Source of the DNA: CAZXBB01 sp964638815
Lineage (GTDB): Bacteria > Planctomycetota > Phycisphaerae > Phycisphaerales > SM1A02
Length of the DNA stretch: 64,000 bases
Reading direction: 5' to 3'
Assembly: GCA_964638815.1 (NCBI GenBank)
Contig: CAZXBB010000319.1
Coordinates: 1 to 64,000, forward strand
Part shown: piece by piece, positions 42,930-51,234 of the stretch
Layout of the letters: each line of letters opens with the position of its first letter
How positions within the stretch are numbered: position 1 is the stretch's first letter
Translations under genes and position numbers: made by a program
The notes under the pieces: generated by a model
Databases searched by the model: none
Told to the model about the DNA's origin: nothing
The model's input: only the letters and a program-made list of their open reading frames with translations

Positions 42930-44227
42930 CGGACTTCATCGAGGAACTGCGGAGCCACGGGCAGCTCCACCAGACGACGGCGCCGGCCGAGATCGCGACG
43001 CACCTCGCCGCCGGCGGGCGCGTCGGCTACTGCGGCTTCGACCCGAGCGCCGACAGCCTCACGATCGGGAACTACATCCCGATCAAGGTGCTGATGCACT
43101 GGCAGCAGGCCGGGCACCGGCCGATCGTCGTGATCGGCGGGGGCACCGGCATGATCGGCGACCCGTCGGGCAAGGACGCCGAGCGTCAGCTCCTCACGCG
43201 CGAGCAGGTCGAGGCCAATGTCGCGCGGTATCGCCCGATCTTCGAGCGCCTGCTCGATTTCGATCCCGCGAACCCGAACGCGGCCGTCATCGTCAACAAC
43301 ATCGACTGGCTCGGCAACCTCGGCTACCTCGAGGTGCTGCGCGACGTCGGCAAGCACTTTTCGGTCAACCAGATGATCCAGCGCGACTCGGTGCGCGATC
43401 GTCTGCACGGCCGCGAGCAGGGCATCAGCTACACCGAGTTCAGCTACATGCTGCTCCAGGCATACGACTTCCTGCACCTGAAGCGCACGATGGACTGCAC
43501 CGTCCAGATGGCCGGCTCCGACCAGTTCGGCAACATCGTCTCCGGCATCGATCTCATCCGGCGCGAGTGCGGCCAGGACGAGTCCGGCGCGCCCCTCGCG
43601 TTCGGTGTGACGGTGCCGCTCGTGACGCGCGCCGACGGCGGCAAGATCGGCAAGACCGAGCGCGGCGCCGTATGGCTCAACGCGGATCGCACGAGCCCCT
43701 ACCAGTTCTATCAGTACTGGATCAACGTCGACGACCGCGACGTCGAGCGCTTCCTGAAGTGGTTCACGCTGCTGCCCGTCGAGGAGATCGCGAGCATCGC
43801 GCGGGCGCACGCGGCGGCGCCGCACGAGCGCAGCGGTCAGCGCACGCTGGCGGAGTACATGACGGACCTGCTCCACGGCGAAGATGAGCGCCGGCGGGCC
43901 GCCGCGGCCTCCGAGGCGCTCTTCACGGGTCGGCTCGCGGAGCTCGACGCCGAAATGCTCACGGAGGTGTGCGCCGACGTGCCCAGCTCGGACCACGCCG
44001 CGTCGCAGCTCGACGGCGACGGCCTGCTCCTCGTCGAGCTGCTGCCACAGACGACGCTGGCGACCTCGAAACGCGAGGCGCGCGAGTTCCTCTCGAGCGG
44101 CGCGGTGTCGATCAACGGGCGGAAGGTCGGGGCGGACCACGCGATCACGCGATCGGACCTGCTGCACGGTACGACCGTGCTGCTTCGCCGCGGCAAGAAG
44201 AAGTGGCACGCGACGCGGTGGGGGTGA
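42926..44227 (+). CDS. tyrS: Tyrosyl-tRNA synthetase
   Basis: TyrS, 433 residues, charges tRNA-Tyr. The class I core has CGFDPSADSLTIGN, GGGTGMIGDPSGK, QAYDFLHL, GSDQFGNI and GGKIGKTERGAVWL (KMSKS equivalent); an S4 domain (REFLSSGAVSINGRKV) closes it. The HIGH motif, normally His-x-Gly-His, reads Thr46-Ile-Gly-Asn49, so both histidines that stabilise the ATP transition state are replaced, though all else is standard. It begins in an ATGA overlap with the membrane protein gene. A functional enzyme is likely given full conservation elsewhere. Confidence 0.93.
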   Translation: MTDFIEELRSHGQLHQTTAPAEIATHLAAGGRVGYCGFDPSADSLTIGNYIPIKVLMHWQQAGHRPIVVIGGGTGMIGDPSGKDAERQLLTREQVEANVARYRPIFERLLDFDPANPNAAVIVNNIDWLGNLGYLEVLRDVGKHFSVNQMIQRDSVRDRLHGREQGISYTEFSYMLLQAYDFLHLKRTMDCTVQMAGSDQFGNIVSGIDLIRRECGQDESGAPLAFGVTVPLVTRADGGKIGKTERGAVWLNADRTSPYQFYQYWINVDDRDVERFLKWFTLLPVEEIASIARAHAAAPHERSGQRTLAEYMTDLLHGEDERRRAAAASEALFTGRLAELDAEMLTEVCADVPSSDHAASQLDGDGLLLVELLPQTTLATSKREAREFLSSGAVSINGRKVGADHAITRSDLLHGTTVLLRRGKKKWHATRWG

Positions 44228-44245
44228 GGGGGACCGGTTTCCCGG

Positions 44246-45250
44246 CTAGGGGCCGGGCTGGCGGACCGTCACCCCGACCAGCGGCCGCGTCTCACCCGTG
44301 TCGCGCATACGCGCGTCGATCACCACGCCCGACTCGTCGGGCAGCAGCGCCATGAAGCAGGTGATCGGCTTGCTCGTGATCCGCGCCTCCTTCTCGCTCG
44401 ACTTCAGGTGAAGCACCGCGACGACGACTGCCTCGCCGGACTCGATCTTCGCGATCAGGTCGTACGGCGCCGTCACCTTCACGTCGCGCAGCTGCTTCGG
44501 CTCGAGCTCGATGAGCTCCTCGTCCTCCGGGGCGCCGGCGATCTTGATGCGCACCGGCGTGTCGAGCACGATGTCACGGAGCTGGGAGCGCACGGTGAAC
44601 GTCAGACGCACGCGCTGCGGCGAGATCGATATCGACGAGTCCGAGGTGAGCTGCTCGGGCAGACGCAGCGGGACGTCCTCGATGGTGTGCGCGATGCCGG
44701 CCTGGAGACGCTCGAGCTCGCCGCGCTGGATGAACGCCTCGACGATGAGGTCGTCCGGATAGAACCGTCGCAGCAGCCCGGGCATGGAGACCGTCACCTG
44801 CGGCGGCTCCACGACGATGTCGCCCACCGTCTGTACGCCCGCGAGGATCGGACGCACGCGAGCCGGGATGCGGACGTACTGGTCCACTTCGATTGTCGCG
44901 TCCGATGGCGTCACAGACACCACGGACACGCCCGATTCCTGGATGCGGACGTGCCGCGAGACCGCCTCGAGAACGTCCACGAACTGCTCGCCGACCTCCG
45001 GCTTGAGGCTGACCTCGAGCACATCGAGCCCCTCGGCGTCCCGGATCGACCGCTGCGAGCCCACGGCCGTGAGCGTCACCGCCATCGAGGAGGGGTTGAT
45101 CAGCCACCGGTCGGACTCGGGCAGCGTGAACTCGATCCGCATGGGCGGGAGCGTCTCGGTGACGCGCGTCTCGCTCGCGGCCCAGTACCACACGAGCACG
45201 GAGACCGCCGTGATGATGAGGATCGTCCAGATGTCGGTGCGCTGACTCAT
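44246..45250 (-). CDS. YbbR-domain protein, probable CdaA regulator
   Basis: The 334-residue protein has an N-terminal membrane anchor (residues 8-25) and repeated beta-domains of the YbbR type, each with P-x-x-V or VTVSMPGLLRRF-like patterns. In Firmicutes YbbR (CdaR) sits next to cdaA and modulates the cyclase from outside. Here it follows cdaA by six bases on the same strand, the same arrangement, so a CdaR role is inferred from context. The extracytoplasmic location fits. Confidence 0.8.
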   Translation of the reverse strand: MSQRTDIWTILIITAVSVLVWYWAASETRVTETLPPMRIEFTLPESDRWLINPSSMAVTLTAVGSQRSIRDAEGLDVLEVSLKPEVGEQFVDVLEAVSRHVRIQESGVSVVSVTPSDATIEVDQYVRIPARVRPILAGVQTVGDIVVEPPQVTVSMPGLLRRFYPDDLIVEAFIQRGELERLQAGIAHTIEDVPLRLPEQLTSDSSISISPQRVRLTFTVRSQLRDIVLDTPVRIKIAGAPEDEELIELEPKQLRDVKVTAPYDLIAKIESGEAVVVAVLHLKSSEKEARITSKPITCFMALLPDESGVVIDARMRDTGETRPLVGVTVRQPGP

Positions 45251-45256
45251 GTGACG

Positions 45257-46195
45257 TCACACCGCCTCGCGCGCGACGGGCTCCTTCTTCCGCGGCTGCG
45301 CACCGGCCGGCGACTCGGGGGCGGCGGATGTGTCGTCGGTCTGCGTGTCCTCGTCGGTCGCCTCGGTTTCATCGTCGCCCGGGGGCTCTTCCTCGTCCGG
45401 GGACTCTTCCTCGGCCGGTGCGGCGAGCCGGCGGGCGAGCGTCTCCGGGAACTCGTCGCGCGCGAGGTCGTGATCGAGCCGGCCGTGCTCGGCGATGCTG
45501 ATCGCGCCGGTCTCCTCGCTCACGATCACGACGAGACAGTCGCTCTCGAGCGAGAGGCCGGCCGCGGCGCGGTGGCGCGATCCCAGCCGCGCGGGCACCG
45601 CGCCCTCCTCCGCGAGCGGGAACTGCACGCTCGCCGCGAGGATGCGGTCGCCGCGGATCACCACGCCGAGATCGTGCAGCGGGCTGTTCGGCCAGAAGAT
45701 GGACTCGAGCAGACGCGCGTCGACCAGGGCGTCGATCGGCACGCCGGTCTCGATGACGCCGCCGAGCCGGCTCGTGCGCTCGATCGCGATCAGCGCGCCG
45801 AACTGGCTCTTGCTCAGGAAGGCGACGGCCTGCGCGACTGCGTCCACCACGGGGCGCACGTCCCGCCGCCCCGTGCGGAAGTTGATCGTCTGCCCGAGGC
45901 GGCTCATCGCCTGCCTCAGCTCCGGCTGGAACACGACGATGAGCAGGATCGCGAGCAGGCCGAGGAAGCGGTCGTACAGGAAGTTCAGCCGCGTGAACGC
46001 GCCGCTCGTCACCGCGAGCACGCGGATCGCGATCGTGCCGACGATGAGCACCACGGCGAAGCCCTTGACGACGCCGGCGCCGCGCGTGCCCTGGAGGAAT
46101 CGGAAGATGACGTAGACGCCGACCCAGATGACGGCCAGCTCGACGGCAAGCTGCCACGGCTCGACGCCGGGAATGAGCTGCCTCAGATCCCACAT
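45257..46195 (-). CDS. cdaA: Diadenylate cyclase CdaA
   Basis: CdaA, 312 residues, makes cyclic di-AMP from two ATP. Three membrane helices (about 17-33, 41-61, 74-90) precede the DAC domain. RHR (207-209 in LGSRHRAAAGLS) is intact. The DGA motif, which holds the metal-binding Asp, reads Asp175-Leu-Gly in SPLHDLGVVI. Asp is kept, but Gly-Ala is Leu-Gly. A strongly acidic Pro/Glu/Asp tail (about 250-300) is not typical of the family. YbbR follows in the operon. Confidence 0.85.
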   Translation of the reverse strand: MWDLRQLIPGVEPWQLAVELAVIWVGVYVIFRFLQGTRGAGVVKGFAVVLIVGTIAIRVLAVTSGAFTRLNFLYDRFLGLLAILLIVVFQPELRQAMSRLGQTINFRTGRRDVRPVVDAVAQAVAFLSKSQFGALIAIERTSRLGGVIETGVPIDALVDARLLESIFWPNSPLHDLGVVIRGDRILAASVQFPLAEEGAVPARLGSRHRAAAGLSLESDCLVVIVSEETGAISIAEHGRLDHDLARDEFPETLARRLAAPAEEESPDEEEPPGDDETEATDEDTQTDDTSAAPESPAGAQPRKKEPVAREAV

Positions 46196-46250
46196 GACGG
46201 ATCGACTCGGTTACGGATCGGACGTCGGCGCGTCATGCACATCACATTGG

Positions 46251-46256
46251 AGTATA
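46251..46256 (-). promoter_or_regulatory. Candidate -10 TATACT for cdaA-ybbR
   Basis: On the minus strand TATACT lies 55 bases before the cdaA ATG, predicting a leader near 50 bases. The leader lacks an obvious ribosome site. It is 44 bases from the divergent TACGAT. Confidence 0.4.
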
Positions 46257-46299
46257 TCGGAGCCGCGCCCTGGCCGGATCGAGCGAATTCGGCCCGACC

Positions 46300-46308
46300 T
46301 GCTACGAT
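46300..46308 (+). promoter_or_regulatory. Extended -10 (TGC-TACGAT), 7 bases before ATG 46316
   Basis: TGC TACGAT, seven bases, ATG. The transcription start would fall on or next to the start codon, so a leaderless mRNA is predicted. Confidence 0.5.
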
Positions 46309-46315
46309 CCCGGCG

Positions 46316-46900
46316 ATGTCGCGCTTCGGAACGCAGTACCAGGTCGCCCGCCCCACCGGCGTCTGCGCCGCCAGCGGAAATCCGCTCGAGCCCGGCTCGA
46401 CATGCGTGGCCGCGCTCTGCGAGCGATCCGAGGACGCCGAGAACGCCGAGAACGCCGAGAACGAAGGCTTCGAGCGTCTCGACTACACGCTCGAGGCATG
46501 GGAGGCCGGCGCGCGGCCGGAGCGTCTCTTCAGCTTCTGGAAGACCGTCGTCGCCGAGCCGGGGGCCCGCCGCCGGCTTTTCGTGGACGACGAGGTGCTC
46601 GTTGATCTCTTCGTGCGACTCGCGGACGAAACGCAGCCGCGACGCGTCGCGTTTCGTTTCGTGCTCGCGCTGATCCTGATGAGGAAGAAGCTGCTCAGGT
46701 TCGCCGGCCGGAAGGCCGCCGCGCGGGAGGCCGCAGGCAATGACGCGGCCGGACCGCGCGCGCCCGAGCAATGGCTGATGCGGCTGCGCGGCTCGGCGCC
46801 CGAGGATCCGCCGATCGAGGTCGCGAACCCGCACCTGGACGACGACGATGTGCGGGAGCTGACGGCCCAGCTCGGTGAGATCCTCCAGAGCGAGTTCTGA
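46316..46900 (+). CDS. Small protein of unknown function with an N-terminal cysteine pair
   Basis: The 194-residue soluble protein starts RFGTQYQVARPTGVC with CAASGNPLEPGSTCVAALC, three cysteines spaced like a metal or redox knuckle, followed by ERSEDAENAENAENEGFERLDYTLEAW and a helical C-terminal half. Three 9-bp units (46436-46462) encode the Ala-Glu-Asn repeat. It does not match a family I can name. The lipoprotein gene 16 bases downstream suggests cotranscription. Confidence 0.65.
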   Translation: MSRFGTQYQVARPTGVCAASGNPLEPGSTCVAALCERSEDAENAENAENEGFERLDYTLEAWEAGARPERLFSFWKTVVAEPGARRRLFVDDEVLVDLFVRLADETQPRRVAFRFVLALILMRKKLLRFAGRKAAAREAAGNDAAGPRAPEQWLMRLRGSAPEDPPIEVANPHLDDDDVRELTAQLGEILQSEF

Positions 46901-46916
46901 ACAGGTCCTCCCTGCG

Positions 46917-47888
46917 ATGCCACAGAGCGGTCGAACCCTGACCCCCGCGCCCCGGACCGGGGCGGTCGCGCGCACGCTCGCCGCCGTGGTCGCGGTCGCG
47001 GTCGCGGTCGCGGCGCTCGCGGGCTGCGCAACGTCGGACCCGGGCCGGGCGCCGGTCGGGCCGCCGCCGGGGTCCGCGGTCGAACCGGACCCTGCGCCCG
47101 TCGCCGACCTCATCGCCCGCTACAACGAGCGGGTCCGGATGCTCGACGCGACCTATGCCCGAGGCGTCCTCGAGTTCCGCTGGATCGACGGCGAGGGCGC
47201 CGAGCACTTCGAGCCGCAGATCAATGCGAAGCTGTGGATCGACCTGCCGAGGCACACGGCGCTGCGCGGCGAGAAGCTCGGCGACACGTACCTCTGGCTC
47301 GGCTCCGACGCGGACCGATACTGGATGTTCGATCTCGTCGGCGACACGAGCCGCCTCTACGTCGGACGGCACGACACCTTTACGGAGCAGGACGCGGCGG
47401 CCGTCCTCGTCCGGCCGGTGACCCTGCTCGACCTCGTCGGGCTCACGCCGCTGCCGTCGTTCGACCCGGCCGCGGTCGCCTTCGACCACGAGCGCGGTGC
47501 ATGGGCGATCACCGCGGCCGGCGCCGGCGGAGACATGCGCGTGTACATCGATCCGGCGACCGCCCTCCCGTCGCGCGTCGAGTCGATCGACGCGACCGGC
47601 GAGGTCATCCTGTTCAGCACGCTCCGCCGCTACGCGGGGGTCCGCCTCCCCGGGATGTCGGCGCTGGCCCTGCCGCGGATGGCGACGCTCATCGACATCA
47701 CGAACCCCGCCCGCACGATCGCGGTCAAGCTCGCCTTCGACGAGATCACCGGCGAGACCGAGCCGCGTGTGTTCGACCTCGCGGCGCTGACGCGTCATTT
47801 GCGCCCCGATCGGATCGAGGGGCCGGGGGTCGATTCGGGGGTCGAGCCGGGGGTCGAGCCGGGGGTCGAGCCGGGCGCAGTCCGATAA
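46917..47888 (+). CDS. Lipoprotein, LolA/LolB-like fold suspected
   Basis: The 323-residue protein has a long lipoprotein signal (LAAVVAVAVAVAALAGC). The mature part alternates beta strands with conserved-looking INAKLWIDLPRHTALRGEKLG, YLWLGSDADRYWMFDL and MRVYIDPATALPSRVESIDATGEVI, which recalls the LolA/LolB open barrel of lipoprotein carriers, but the signature Trp-rich motif is not clear. The C-terminus ends in a Gly-Val-Glu-Pro repeat encoded by four 12-bp units. Possibly part of lipoprotein or membrane lipid transport; a guess. Confidence 0.6.
   Translation: MPQSGRTLTPAPRTGAVARTLAAVVAVAVAVAALAGCATSDPGRAPVGPPPGSAVEPDPAPVADLIARYNERVRMLDATYARGVLEFRWIDGEGAEHFEPQINAKLWIDLPRHTALRGEKLGDTYLWLGSDADRYWMFDLVGDTSRLYVGRHDTFTEQDAAAVLVRPVTLLDLVGLTPLPSFDPAAVAFDHERGAWAITAAGAGGDMRVYIDPATALPSRVESIDATGEVILFSTLRRYAGVRLPGMSALALPRMATLIDITNPARTIAVKLAFDEITGETEPRVFDLAALTRHLRPDRIEGPGVDSGVEPGVEPGVEPGAVR
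47825..47872 (+). repeat. 12-bp tandem repeat, four copies, in the lipoprotein tail
   Basis: GGGGGTCGAGCC is repeated four times (the first copy ends ATTC) at 47825-47872, encoding Gly-Val-Glu-Pro. The G5 runs also make the tract G-quadruplex-prone. The unit keeps the frame. Confidence 0.88.
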
Positions 47889-48180
47889 TCCGGCCGCCGC
47901 GGCGCGGGACCAGCTCACGGTCGGACGCGAGCGGCGCCACCACACGCGGCACACGCGCAGCACTGCTCCCCCAACCGGTTGGGGGTCCCGCCGCGGCGCC
48001 GCGCGCGGCCGTTTGCAAGGACCGCAAAAAGGGCCTTCCCGCCCCGGCGAATGCTGCAGTTGCGCGACGGCTGGGACCGATAAGCCGTTCGACGGCGAAT
48101 GGAGTCGCCGACCAGGGACGGTCGAAGGCGCCGCCCGCGCCGCCCGCGGGGATTGCGCGCCAAGTCGGTGGAGAGGATCT
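47889..48180 (+). promoter_or_regulatory. Structured 292-base region ahead of the flagellar operon
   Basis: No gene is seen. An 18-bp perfect palindrome (CCCCCAACCGGTTGGGGG) lies at 47968-47985. Further on are hairpins 48067-48072/48083-48088 (ACGGCT/AGCCGT), 48093-48098/48105-48110 (CGGCGA/TCGCCG) and 48109-48113/48120-48124 (CGACC/GGTCG); the last two share two bases and exclude each other. GAGAGG ahead of GTG 48181 is the ribosome site. The palindrome could be an operator and the hairpins a switchable leader; neither is proven. Confidence 0.45.
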
Positions 48181-50751
48181 GTGGCCGACGATCTTGGACA
48201 GCTCGACGAGGACCTGGAAGGCGCCTCGTCCGGCGAGGACATGGATGACGAGGCGTCCGGCGTCGCCGGTGACCCGGGGTCGTCGCTCGACCGGAGCGAG
48301 TGGACGAGCTGGTCCAACCTCTGGCAGGTGCCCGCCATCGCGCTCAGCGTCGTCCTGATCTCGCTCGGGCTGTACGTCGCCAGCTCGCGACGCCCCGCGA
48401 ACGACTTTGACGGCGTGCTCGATCACGTGGACCACCTGATCGCGACCGCCGCTTTCGATACCGCGCGCCAGGAGTTGCAGGCGACGATCGAGCCGTTCCT
48501 GTCGGAGGCGACGCCGCAGCAGACGGCTCGCTACCACGCCACCGTCGCCGACTGGATCTTCGCATCCCAGGCCGCGCGCGGCGTCAGCGTCACCGGGAAC
48601 AACCAGCTCATCGACCGCGAGTACGGGCTGACCGAAGGCGCCATCGTGCTCTCCCCCGCGCGGCTGGAGCGCTGGACCGAGACCCTGATCGAGCTCGGCC
48701 GCCTCGACGACGCGCGGGCGCGGCTCGCGGAGATCGAGGCGATGAGCGTCACGGACGCGGCGGGCCTCGATGCCCGGCTTCGACGCAACCGCCTGCTCCG
48801 TCGGCTCGTCGAGGTAAGCCTTCGGAAGGAGGAGCTCTCCTACGACGCGACGATGGCGATCCTCGACCACTACCGCGACGACCCGCTGCTCGAGTCCGCG
48901 GACGTGGCGTGGGTCGTCGCCCGGCAGGCGGAGCTGCGTCTCGAGGCCGGCGACGCCGGCCCGGCCGTCGAACGGCTCTTCGTCGAGATGCGGCGGCTCG
49001 AGCAGAGCGAAGAGGTCGCGGACCCGAACATCTGGGCCGAGCTGTATACGCTCCTTGGGCGCGGGTACTACCACCAGGGTCGCTCCGAGCAGGCCGCGTA
49101 CTACCTCGACGAGGCGATGAAGCGCGCGGAGCCCGCGCGAGCGGAGCGGGGGCCGGCGCTGCTGTACCTCGGCTACATCGATATGGCCGCCGGCGAGGTC
49201 GACCGCGCATTCCAGCGATTCGACGAAGTGACGCGGGCGTTCCCGGGCGAGTACGTCTTCCTGCCGGCGCTGCTCGCGCGGGCGGAGACGGCGAGCATCG
49301 CCGGCCGTCACCGCGAGAGCCTCGAGGACTACCGCCGGCTCGTCGAGCGGCTCCCGGACGCGGGCGAGCGTCGCGACGTGACCCCGCGGGTCGTCGCCGC
49401 CAGCCTTGCGGACCGGCACGACGCGGCGCTCACGATCGGCAACCTGCCGCTCGCGCTCGACTACGTCGCGCTGGCAGAGGCGCTCTTCGAGGCCGGGGCG
49501 GTGCCGACCGACGTCCTGCGTCGCATCGCGTCAACCTCGCGGCAGATCGCCGACGATCTCATGGCGGAGGCGGTCGCGCTGATGCCCGACGGACCTGTCC
49601 GCCTCGAGGACGTCGATCCGCAGCTTCGCCTCGAGGCCGCCGGGCACTACGAGCAGGCGGGTGCGTATTTCCTGCGTCACGCGCGGGCGGTGGCCGCCGT
49701 TCCCGACGCCGAGGAACTGTGGGCGGATTCGCTATGGCTCGCCGGAGACAGTCTCGATCTCGCCGGCGACCGCGCGGACGCGATCGGGCTCTTCATCGAA
49801 TACATCGCCGGTCGTCCGCTCGACGATCCGCGGCGTGCCGAGATCACCTACCGCCTCGGGCAGGCGCAGGAGGCGGAGGAACAGTACGAAGCGGCCGCCG
49901 GGTCGTACGCGCGCGTGATCGAGGAACACCCCCGCGGGCCGTTCGGCACCGGGAGTCACGTGCCCCTCGCGCGTTGTCTCGTCGCACTCGACCGCGGCCG
50001 CGACGCCGCCCGCACGCTCGCCCGCGTGGTGGACGGCCGGGAGGGCCCGGACGCTCCGATCACGCCGGATGCCACGGACTACCGCGATGCTCTCGTCGCG
50101 CTGGGCAAGATCCACTACGACGCGGGCGAGACGAAGGAGGCGATCGAGCGTCTCACCGTGGCGGCGGAGCGCTACCCCGACGACCCGCGCATCAACGAGG
50201 TGCGCTTCCGCCTGGCCGACAGCCACCGCCGCTTCGCGCACGCGATCCGGGAGGAGCTGCGCACCGAGGGCGGGCTCTCCCCGCAGGAGCGCAACGGCCG
50301 CGAGCAGGCCGCCGCGAACCACCTGGCGACCGCCCGGAGGTTGTTCGCCCGCGTCGGCGACGGTTATGCGGCGCTCGACGAGCGTCGTCTGGACCGCCTC
50401 CAGCGCGACTACCGACGCAACGCCGCGCTGTACCGCGCCGACTGCGTCTTCGACCTCGGGGAGTACGCGGAAGCCGCCAGGCTCTACGACCACGCGTCGC
50501 GACAGTTCAGCGATCACCACGCTTCGATGCACGCGCTGGTGCAGATCGTCAACTGCTTCGACCGGCTCGGCGTCCAGCGCGACGCCGACATCGCCCACCA
50601 GAACGCGCTGACGCGGCTGCGACAGCTTCCCGACTCGACGTTTGACGATCCGCAGGCGCTGATGGACCGGGCGGCGTGGGAGCGATGGCTCCGCAACCGT
50701 CCCGTCGGCCTGGCGCAGGCGACGGGGGAAGGCCCCGGCACGACGCCCTGA
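48181..50751 (+). CDS. Large TPR-repeat membrane-anchored protein heading the flagellar operon
   Basis: The 856-residue protein has one membrane helix (about 50-67, VPAIALSVVLISLGLYVAS) after an acidic N-terminus and then many tetratricopeptide-like helices, e.g. ELYTLLGRGYYHQGRSEQAAYYLDEA, ALLYLGYIDMAAGEVDRAFQRFDEV, ITYRLGQAQEAEEQYEAAAGSYARVIEEHPRG and ALVALGKIHYDAGETKEAIERLTVAAERYPDD. It would sit in the inner membrane with a periplasmic TPR solenoid and act as a scaffold. GTG 48181 is chosen for GAGAGG upstream. Its place just ahead of flagellar genes suggests a structural or assembly role not known in standard systems. Confidence 0.75.
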   Translation: MADDLGQLDEDLEGASSGEDMDDEASGVAGDPGSSLDRSEWTSWSNLWQVPAIALSVVLISLGLYVASSRRPANDFDGVLDHVDHLIATAAFDTARQELQATIEPFLSEATPQQTARYHATVADWIFASQAARGVSVTGNNQLIDREYGLTEGAIVLSPARLERWTETLIELGRLDDARARLAEIEAMSVTDAAGLDARLRRNRLLRRLVEVSLRKEELSYDATMAILDHYRDDPLLESADVAWVVARQAELRLEAGDAGPAVERLFVEMRRLEQSEEVADPNIWAELYTLLGRGYYHQGRSEQAAYYLDEAMKRAEPARAERGPALLYLGYIDMAAGEVDRAFQRFDEVTRAFPGEYVFLPALLARAETASIAGRHRESLEDYRRLVERLPDAGERRDVTPRVVAASLADRHDAALTIGNLPLALDYVALAEALFEAGAVPTDVLRRIASTSRQIADDLMAEAVALMPDGPVRLEDVDPQLRLEAAGHYEQAGAYFLRHARAVAAVPDAEELWADSLWLAGDSLDLAGDRADAIGLFIEYIAGRPLDDPRRAEITYRLGQAQEAEEQYEAAAGSYARVIEEHPRGPFGTGSHVPLARCLVALDRGRDAARTLARVVDGREGPDAPITPDATDYRDALVALGKIHYDAGETKEAIERLTVAAERYPDDPRINEVRFRLADSHRRFAHAIREELRTEGGLSPQERNGREQAAANHLATARRLFARVGDGYAALDERRLDRLQRDYRRNAALYRADCVFDLGEYAEAARLYDHASRQFSDHHASMHALVQIVNCFDRLGVQRDADIAHQNALTRLRQLPDSTFDDPQALMDRAAWERWLRNRPVGLAQATGEGPGTTP

Positions 50752-50762
50752 AAGGACACGAC

Positions 50763-51230
50763 TTGTCTCGCGACGCCGACAACCCGCGCGACTGGACGGC
50801 GACCCTGATCGGTCTGCTCGAGCGGCAGCAGACGCTGGTCACGGAGCTCGCCGGGCTCGCGCGCAGCCAATCGGAGCTGATCGAGACGCGCCGGACCGAC
50901 GCGCTCCTCGGGCTGCTCTCGCGGCGGCAGCGTCTCATCGATGCGTTTTCGGCGTCGCAGGAGGAGCTTGGGCAGATCACCGGGAACCTCGATGCGCAGG
51001 TCGGGGACCTCGAGCCGGCCGAGCGGACGCGCATCCAGACGCTCATCGCCGCGATCGGCGAGCAGCTCACGGACGTCATGCAGTGCGACGGGAACGACCA
51101 GCAGATGCTCGAGCGCGTGCGGGGCGAGACCGCGCGGGAGCTCTCGGGTGTCGACGCCGCGCGGACCGCGCGCAACGCGTACCGCGACCGCGGCGCGCCC
51201 GGAAGCCGCTTCGCGGATCGGACCGGATGA
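50763..51230 (+). CDS. FlgN-like flagellar export chaperone
   Basis: The 155-residue helical protein shows LLERQQTLVTELAGLARSQSELIETRRTDALLGLLSRRQRLIDAF, the heptad pattern of FlgN-type chaperones, which keep hook-associated proteins export-competent. The start TTG at 50763 has GGACACGAC ahead of it and matches the distance from the TPR stop (12 bases). The location among flagellar genes supports the call, but sequence identity to FlgN is low, so function is inferred. Confidence 0.65.
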   Translation: MSRDADNPRDWTATLIGLLERQQTLVTELAGLARSQSELIETRRTDALLGLLSRRQRLIDAFSASQEELGQITGNLDAQVGDLEPAERTRIQTLIAAIGEQLTDVMQCDGNDQQMLERVRGETARELSGVDAARTARNAYRDRGAPGSRFADRTG

Positions 51231-51234
51231 GACG

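Noticed and set aside
47889..48180. Possible cyclic-di-GMP-I (GEMM) riboswitch before the flagellar operon
   Set aside because: A GCAAAA stretch and a GGCTGGGACCGATAAG segment recall the GEMM core, but the 5' conserved strand is not found and the latter segment is better explained as a simple 6-bp hairpin (48067-48088).
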